Source: Micrasema longulum (Eukaryota; Arthropoda; Insecta; Trichoptera; Brachycentridae). Taken from it: a stretch of 64,000 bases of DNA. Both the position numbers and the translations under genes were made by a program. Positions within the stretch are counted from its first letter, which is position 1. The number at the start of each line of letters is the position of its first letter. The notes under the pieces were generated by a model, which saw nothing but the letters and a program-made list of their open reading frames with translations, did no database searches and had not been told where the DNA came from. The stretch is from contig JAGVSM010004882.1 of the NCBI GenBank assembly GCA_022494885.1, forward strand, positions 62,001 through 126,000, read 5' to 3'. Positions 57,387 to 64,000 of the stretch are shown one piece after another.

Positions 57387-57537
57387 AAATTATTATGAAA
57401 ATAAAACTTTGTTATCAGTGTTACACAATTTTATTCTTTTACAAGAACACAACTATAGTTTCGGGACAGCACTCCTCCCATCGACGGGTGATATAATGTG
57501 TAACACTGATAACAAAGTTTTATTTTCATAATAATTT
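57387..57537. repeat. Perfect 41-bp inverted repeat, 69-bp loop
   Basis: The arms 57387-57427 and 57497-57537 are perfect reverse complements (aaattattatgaaaataaaa, ctttgttatcagtgttacac, a). The loop includes tttcgggacagcactcctcc and catcgacgggtgat. A perfect arm match in a decayed neighbourhood means recent origin or gene conversion. A small MITE, or the end of a longer element, is likely. Confidence 0.85.
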
Positions 57538-57539
57538 AT

Positions 57540-57575
57540 AATGAAGTGTTACGAAGTGAATGCCGATTCAATTAA
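57540..57575 (-). repeat. 36-bp word, inverted partner of 53971-54007
   Basis: aatgaagtgttacgaagtga atgccgattcaatt. Abuts the hairpin at 57387-57537. Confidence 0.8.
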
Positions 57576-58474
57576 CAATATTATTTTACTTGTTTACGTT
57601 AAGACCCTCCGGAAGGGTTTTTGTTGCGCAACACTTATAACATGAGATGTAGTATAAACAAAATATATGGAAAGTATAGTATCGCACTGTGCACTTGCCA
57701 TCTCGAAAAAATACTCCTTTTTTTTATGGTACCCACAAATTGCACCCAGACTTTTTTCATCTTCCTAAGTCAGATCAACCTCAGTTCAGATGAATTGAAT
57801 AAACACTATCAACAGTGTGTGTTAAATGCTATAGCAAAGATCTTACCACTAATTTAACTACAAATCAAGTTAATGAAGAAAAAAACATTTTTAATACAAT
57901 CGATAATATTATGAAGGATTTGCTTTGCTAAAGTGGGTTTCGTGATAACATTGAAGTGTTTTTATTAAATGTCCGTGGTATTTCAATATAGTATTTTTAG
58001 TAAATCTAGATAATATAATGAAGTATTAAAAACATCAATATTTAAGTTAAAAAAGGATTTTGTTTATACGTATATTTAATCCCCAGTTAATCATTGCATG
58101 AAATTAATCATCCCAAATCACGAGCATGTCGACTTTTTCGTTTTCGATTGTTTTAAACAGAAACAATAAAAACCACATAGCGAACTCAAATAATGGCTAT
58201 GAACGCACAATAGAAAGATCGAGAGAGCCAATAAAATATAATGAAATGTCCTAAATAAAATACCAAACAATGGAGTATTATCTGTGAACGCATATCTTGA
58301 TATTTTGGTCTCAGGATACCGTTCGCCATGGGCCCCAGGACCGCCAAAGGCCGCAACGGGACAGGTAAAAAGTATTTATAAAATAAAATGTAAAAAACCA
58401 ATGACACGCTGGGCTAGCTATAAATTTTTGGTTCTTCGTTCCCTTTTTGTATCGGTATCCATAATATGATCACT
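57576..58474. other. Unassigned stretch
   Basis: A GC-richer patch near 58310-58365 (ggccccaggaccgccaaagg) has small frames on both strands, no domain. Confidence 0.3.
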
Positions 58475-58490
58475 GCGCTCGCGCGAGCGC
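58475..58490. repeat. 16-bp perfect GC palindrome
   Basis: gcgctcgcgcgagcgc is its own reverse complement, set in AT-rich sequence. Confidence 0.9.
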
Positions 58491-58919
58491 GGAGTATTTA
58501 TTTATGTACGTAGAAATAAAATCATCTTTTAACGACTTAAAAAAATGCTTGATTTCATTTATATTTATTTGTTCAATAATCTTATAATTATACTTTTGAT
58601 CACCATCATCATCAATATATTTCGTTATCCGCCTTTGTTAACGCACCAATATTTTCAAAAATACACGCGGTACCAAAACGGAAACGCGGTATTTAACATT
58701 ATTTAAACAATTTGAAGGAAAAGTCATCGAAAATATGTAATTATACTAATATAATGTATAGTAAGCAACATTTAAAAAAATAAAAATACGTAAAGTGTCT
58801 ATTATCAAAATATTTTTCTACTGAGATTGTCAAAAAATATCAAAATACGGATCAAGTTTTTCGACTGACGTTTCTTGATGGAACTACGTTTTAAATATAA
58901 GAATGAAAACAAGTATTTA
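58491..58919. other. AT-rich stretch
   Basis: Nothing recognised. Confidence 0.35.
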
Positions 58920-59105
58920 GTTTAATTCATGGCCAACATCGTCAAACCAGTCTGACGACGTTGACTCTTCAAATCTAGTTCAGAGGCTACGGAATGATAC
59001 AGTGAAAATCATCTTTTAAAATATTTATTTCGTATAGACCTTGCGAGGAATAGAACCCGGGACCTCAGACATGGTAGTCAAATGTGCTAACCGTACCATG
59101 AAATA
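58920..59105 (-). mobile_element. SINE-C, degenerate
   Basis: Plus strand: tttatttcgtatagaccttg, cgaggaatagaacccgggac (B box in reverse), ctcagacatggtagtcaaat, gtgctaaccgtaccatg. Confidence 0.65.
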
Positions 59106-60084
59106 GACTTTTTGTCTAATAGTGTCTGTATGGTAATAATCAGACATGAATATTACCTACACTATGAAAATAAATGATCGAAACCGAAAATAGCTCACCA
59201 AATTTAGAAATGATAATAATTGCACGTGCTAGTTTCCCAATAATTTTCAAGATAATTTCAATCTGGTTTAGAACAATATTGTTATAAGGGAGAAACGTTT
59301 CCTGTTGAAATAGGTACATACATAAATATAAATTTCTAATAATTTGTTTCCAAGTTGTTCCAATTTATAATAATATCATTTCTTGTAATTTATAAACAAG
59401 AGACAGCGATTAGTGTTCCAATATAGCGCGAAATTCAAAATTAAATGCAAATAAAGAAAAAAAAAAGAAAAAAAAAACAAATTTTATGTAGTTCTAAAGA
59501 TAAAATATATATTTACATTATACTGTAACTTCTGCTAAGGCTGTGAAGCAAACAGTAACGGAACTCACTTTTGTCACATTAGCCTATTCGTGGAAGGATG
59601 TTCATCTTAAATTTCTTGAACTCACAAAAGACATGTGATCACAATAAAAAAACATATAAAAATAAGTAAATGGGCTATAAAGATTAAAAAATAAACCTTT
59701 TGTTAAAAAAGGACACGTGTTTATTTCTGATGGATAGACTGACGATCTGTGTTCAACTTTCATTTTGACACGTGCGAAAGATGTTTGATAAATAAACTAC
59801 AATTTACAATTAAACGTGAATTCAAACAAAATACACTCAAAGGTTTGATAAAAGACAAAATTTCTAAAAACTACAAAAGTACAAAATTCAGGATTTTCGC
59901 TGATCCATCGAAGTGCTGTTCAATTAATTTAATAATTATAAAATAAAGTATGTTTGCATTGTAATATCGTAGATTGTGCGTCGTGAACTCCTGATAGCTG
60001 TTCACTTCTTATTCAAATATAACTTGGTTCCCCGTTAAATATAATGGTAAATTACTAGTTAAAAATTGTCCAAAATGGCATAAT
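59106..60084. other. AT-rich stretch
   Basis: Nothing recognised. Confidence 0.4.
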
Positions 60085-60275
60085 TTCATTTCGTTTTATG
60101 AAAAAGGCACATGCGTATTGCACTGATAAATAAGTTGCAGCATAATTTTACTATTTGTCCCATGAAGGTTAGATGATCAGGCATACACAGCTTTTTGAAA
60201 GAACATTTCGTGTATTTTTCAGGGATTTAACCCGGGGTCCCATACATGGTAGTGAAACGCACTAACCGCAAATAA
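60085..60275 (-). mobile_element. SINE-C, degenerate
   Basis: Plus strand: gcgtattgcactgataaata, catgaaggttagatgatcag, tttcagggatttaacccggg, catggtagtgaaacgcacta. Body and head match 41775-42046 in order. Confidence 0.7.
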
Positions 60276-61250
60276 TTTGAACGCACATTACGCCAAATAT
60301 ATGTTTTAATAAATAAATAACGCTGATCATTTTATTAAGTTACGACTTGTCTTCCAGGTGGAATTTATTATTACAATTTGATTTCAGCTACCTGTGTTTT
60401 ACTTAAATACGCTAACCATCGGTCTGTCATTGAATGGTTATGGTGTATGGCTGAATGTGTCATTTCTTAGTTTCTTTATATGAATTCGTCCACTTCTGTT
60501 CCCAGGTAAACCCAAATGACACCTGTGAGATGGTAACAATGCCTAACTCTCGTTATAAATGGTGCCTGAAATCCGAAACCTGTCTTTAACAAAGAAACGC
60601 ATTGAAAAAACGGGGTTGTAAAAGAGGGGGTAAATATGCAACACAGTTGCTATATTTTTTGTTGCATTTTTTTCCAATTTAATTTGTATTTGTTTACATA
60701 AATAAAATAGACCTGTTGCGATACTATTATCTCTTTGGGGTTTTTGCTACAAATTAACATGGATGTTTTTTCGTGGAGATCAGTTCCATTGAAATACTTT
60801 ATACATTGTTTTTATTGGTTGATAAAATTTTTTTTTTTTTGGGACTAAAGATTTATTGAGTTTAGGTACTTTCTAAATTGACAATGCAAAATTGTACTTA
60901 TAAGTTTAATGCATTGTACTTAGTATGATCAATTATATTGCAACATTAAAAAACTTTATTTAAACTAGTACTGCCTAATAAACATGATGGATAAAACACT
61001 TATATTTATGTTTTTAGACGGGTTTAGAAATTGATGTAGTAATTTAAAAAAATATAAGCAGTTACACGAAATAATAACATTTGAAGCATTATTTTAAAAT
61101 CAGTTTATATCCCAAAATAATAAACAAAACAGTAACTACACATTTTGATGTATCTAATATTTCATTCAGTTAAAACAAACTGTAAATATTAAGTTGGGTA
61201 TTTATCAAGTAATAAGGGTATTTAAATCAACACATATACTATAAGTGTAT
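60276..61250. other. AT-rich stretch
   Basis: Nothing recognised. Confidence 0.4.
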
Positions 61251-62700
61251 ACAAATACCGTTGGCGCAGGATAAAATCGTTAGGAAGACGCCTCTCTCGT
61301 CGTATTCTAAGAAGATAATATGTTACACAATTTGATAGGAAATGTCAATAGATTGATCCGGTGAATTGTCAAAAAACGTTACTAACCGTTTTTTCTACCG
61401 CCTTTTGGGACAAATTACGTATGCAAGTTGAACAGCCTGCCTATATCTGTTCTGGTACAAAATGGATTCGCTCAAAGGGTTTTTTCCAACAATTGTTATC
61501 CGCTGTGTAATGTTATTTGCATAAAAAATAAGCCTGAGAAAAAAATGCTCATAAAAAATGTAACGTAATGCTCATAACGGAAGCCATTGAAAAATTCGAT
61601 ATATTCTGGGACGCGGTAACCAAATTTGATTCCCTCTAGGAACCGAAATCAAATATCGACAAGCGAAAATGTCTCTTATGTATTTTTACTAAGACTCTAT
61701 AGTCGCTTTCAATCCACTACAAAACGCAATAAATTTTATGCATACATTAGCATAATGTGCATGGCCCTATTCATTGAAAAAAAAGGATGGGTTAAACCCT
61801 TTTTTGCATAAAGTCTGTAAGGAAATTGTAAAAGGAAGTGTATTTTTTTCTATTGAATAGAATAACATGTCCGCTTCCTTATGCACCGTTAACCTAAGGG
61901 CATAGTCTCCCCGCAATAATCGCGATAATATTTGCCTTTCGGCACCCCACCGATTTAGAGAATACATTTTTTACTAAGCGTAGAAAAAATAGAATCTACC
62001 TGACGATAATTTATGCGAAATCGCGAAGGTACCTGCCCTTTTTGAATATTAAGTGTAACCTTACCCTCGTACTTGAAAGGGTTGCATTGAAATAATGCAA
62101 ATATAGTGGCCACGGTCGCAGGTATTCCCTTTAAATATTCCGACCCCCAGAAATAACCTTGTTTTCGCGACTGCTGATACTAGGGGAGAATTCCGGAACT
62201 TTTTTATTTGCATACAACACTTGCGAGGTATCCTTTTTTTATTAAGGGATTCGAATTAACTATCGCATGGACTTTTTTATTCAAATAGATATTTCACACT
62301 AGACTTAAGGATCCACCGGGGAAGGGTATCAGTTTTGTGTTCCATGTCTACTTTTACTGATTTGCAAAGATTTATTACCGAATATTTGCCTAAGCGTGTG
62401 AAAAAATTTGAATGTCGGAGAAGATAGAGTGAAGGGACGCTGTCTGAAGGGACATATCCGGGTGAACGGGTTGTCGGGTGCATCGTATTGATTGTAGGCA
62501 ATTCCCGTTGGATGAATATCGAAATTTTCATGGGAAAGTGCTGAAGCTTTAGGATGTTCATACATCAATAGTTTGGGATAAGATATTCGGAGATGAGGAT
62601 GCCTCCATTTATCAATACCGATTCCGTTAGATATCAGTAACGCTATAAAAGGCAGTTATTTTCAACGGAAAATGGAAGACCCTTTTAAATATTGTAAGGA
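61251..62700. promoter_or_regulatory. Repeat-poor block with three ATGCAAAT octamers
   Basis: ATTTGCAT at 61515-61522 and 62206-62213, and ATGCAAAT at 62095-62102, lie within 700 bp. By a base-composition estimate about 0.05 octamers would be expected there. No family repeat was recognised across the block, and no convincing frame (62277-62561 minus has no domain). A regulatory region is a possibility, not shown. Confidence 0.25.
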
Positions 62701-62858
62701 TTATTGAAGTACTAATCAACGGACGGATACAAATATCACGACGTGTTGTGGAAACCTAACGCTTTCTTTTTCTGTTGTTAAGTCAATTGCAAAAATACCA
62801 CCGTGATTTGTTTTGGGGATTATTACTCGCTAATAAGCGGAATGGGGAATGTTGTAGT

Positions 62859-62950
62859 ACTTAAAGTGGCCACTTAACGCAGCCAATGACAGGTCATAAG
62901 CCCTGTAAACGCTCGAATATCCATAATCCTGAATTTGAAAAAAAAAAGAA
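62859..62950 (-). mobile_element. rep-A fragment
   Basis: cttaaagtggccacttaacg, cagccaatgacaggtcataa, gccctgtaaacgctcgaata: the reverse of the conserved core. Confidence 0.75.
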
Positions 62951-63074
62951 AAAAAAATTCTACCTCATCTCTGTAGGGATAAAAATAAAAATATTATTTA
63001 TTTATGTTTATAGTAAAATAAAAATAACGCTTGTTAATGCAAATATGAATTTAGACTTGGGTGGGGGTTTATAA

Positions 63075-63690
63075 ATAAAGATTTGTTTTCGCGTACAGGA
63101 TCAATGAAGGGTATTATCGAAATAATATAATAATTGGTCGTATACAATTTAATAAACTGCCTGATGACCTTAAAAATGAAATGTTCGAGTGGTAAATCTC
63201 AAAGACCAGAAATGAAGACCTATTTCTTGAATCTTTTTGAAAGTGATAGTTTTTAGCTCAGTTTCTGTGAATAGTCTATATATTGTGTTTTAGGTTTAAA
63301 TGTTTTTCTTTTCTTTTTTTAATATTAAGTTCACAGAATGTTTAAATGTTTTTATTTTCTTTTTTAATATTAATTTCACAGAATGTTTAAATGTTTTTCT
63401 TTTCTTTTTTAATATTAAGTTCACAGATTGTTTGAATGTTTTTATTTTCTTCTTTAATATTAAGTTCACAGATTGTTTAAATGTTTTCTTTCCTTTTTTA
63501 ATATTAAGTTCATAGATTGTTAAAATTTGTTTAAATTTTTATTGTTTAAATGTATACTATGTATTGTTACAAGAAATGTACTATTTTTTTATGTACCGTC
63601 CCAAATGAGTTTTCTCGTACAACTCCTGGGAATATAATATCATGATATTCATGTCTTATATGTTTTATTAATAAATAAATAAAAAAAAAA
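63075..63690 (+). mobile_element. LINE 3' end, family Q, with tandem-repeat UTR
   Basis: A short coding relic, QFNKLPDDLKNEMFEW (FNxLPxxLKN, CR1/Jockey end motif), precedes an AT-rich UTR. The end is taccgtcccaaatgagtttt, gtacaactcctgggaatata, then aataaataaataaaa. The terminal block recurs on the minus strand at 23165-23260 and 23865-23915. Confidence 0.7.
63294..63518 (+). repeat. 45-bp tandem repeat, five units
   Basis: Each unit begins gtttaaatgtttt(t)(c/a)tttt and ends aatattaagttcacag(a/t)(a/t)t. Five units make 225 bp. As 45 is a multiple of three, the array leaves an open frame (63300-63515) that is an artefact of periodicity. Confidence 0.9.
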
Positions 63691-64000
63691 AAAAAATATA
63701 TACTTATTTAATAAATAAAGTATTGACAAAGTGAAGTCTTTAGAACAGTTTATAGTAAGATTTTACAATACTTAATCATAAAAATGACATCCTCAGAAAA
63801 TGGCTGGAGAAGAACCCAAGCATCATGATCAGCCAATTGGTGAAACACTGTTAGGATTCGAGGTTTTGGCAGCATTGGAGTAGGACGCAAGAGTGCCATT
63901 CTTCTAAGATTAGTTTCCTTTTCTAGTAACTTTTAAATTTATTTTTATTTGTTCACTTTTTTTTCCTTATTATATTTATTCTTCAAATCCTTTATGGTTT
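63691..64000. other. AT-rich end of window
   Basis: gaaaatggctggagaagaac near 63797 is GC-richer; nothing else recognised. Confidence 0.3.

Noticed and set aside
63300..63515. 71-codon frame with repeated FFFFNIKFTxCLNV
   Set aside because: Produced by the 45-bp tandem repeat, not a protein.
1..64000. LTR retrotransposon, Helitron or viral sequence
   Set aside because: No gag/integrase/protease motif, no long direct terminal repeats and no Rep/helicase motif were recognised.

Overview
This window looks like intergenic or intronic DNA from an animal nuclear genome, most probably an insect. It is strongly AT-rich and no intact host gene is visible. Repetitive DNA fills much of it: tRNA-derived SINEs, 5'-truncated non-LTR retrotransposons (LINEs) and small inverted-repeat DNA elements (MITEs). 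Short motifs such as aggtacct and acgagta recur. I associate these with lepidopteran genomes, but that is an impression, not a test.

Layout. 0-9 kb: two THAP-type zinc-finger first exons (87-163 and 7157-7227, both ending at good splice donors), a MITE pair, a SINE, LINE pieces, one exon-like island (6096-6234, minus) and a GC-richer stretch (about 8473-9110). 10-29 kb: LINE and SINE fragments, copies of the local family called rep-A here, a 36-bp minisatellite and a 366-bp foldback MITE. 29.5-31.1 kb: a LINE 3' end followed by the longest open frame of the window, a minus-strand Transib/RAG1-core-like transposase. It keeps two catalytic aspartates and a CxxC and lacks its C-terminal part. 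33-42 kb: SINEs, a GC-centred foldback MITE with TA flanks, a LINE nested in another LINE with a 7-bp target duplication, and an L2/CR1-type LINE. 42-50 kb: a mostly featureless AT-rich stretch, then an RTE-type LINE tail and two rep-A copies head to head. 51-58 kb: a roughly 1.2-kb element with 100-bp inverted ends around two LINE pieces, a LINE with a long TTTG tail, a second GC-centred MITE, and a hairpin with two perfect 41-bp arms. 58-64 kb: SINE relics, a relatively repeat-poor block with three ATGCAAAT octamers, and a LINE 3' end carrying five 45-bp tandem units.

The main dispersed families are: rep-A, about 16 pieces, a MITE-like element with a well-conserved 40-80 bp core; SINE-B, 4 copies; SINE-C, about 12 copies; a LINE family with an NRRAC motif and a TTTG tail, 5 copies; and at least eight other LINE lineages as C-terminal or 3' relics.

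No operon-like organisation, LTR retrotransposon, CRISPR array or functional tRNA/rRNA gene was recognised. All homology statements come from reading translated motifs by eye. No database search was run, so clade names are provisional.
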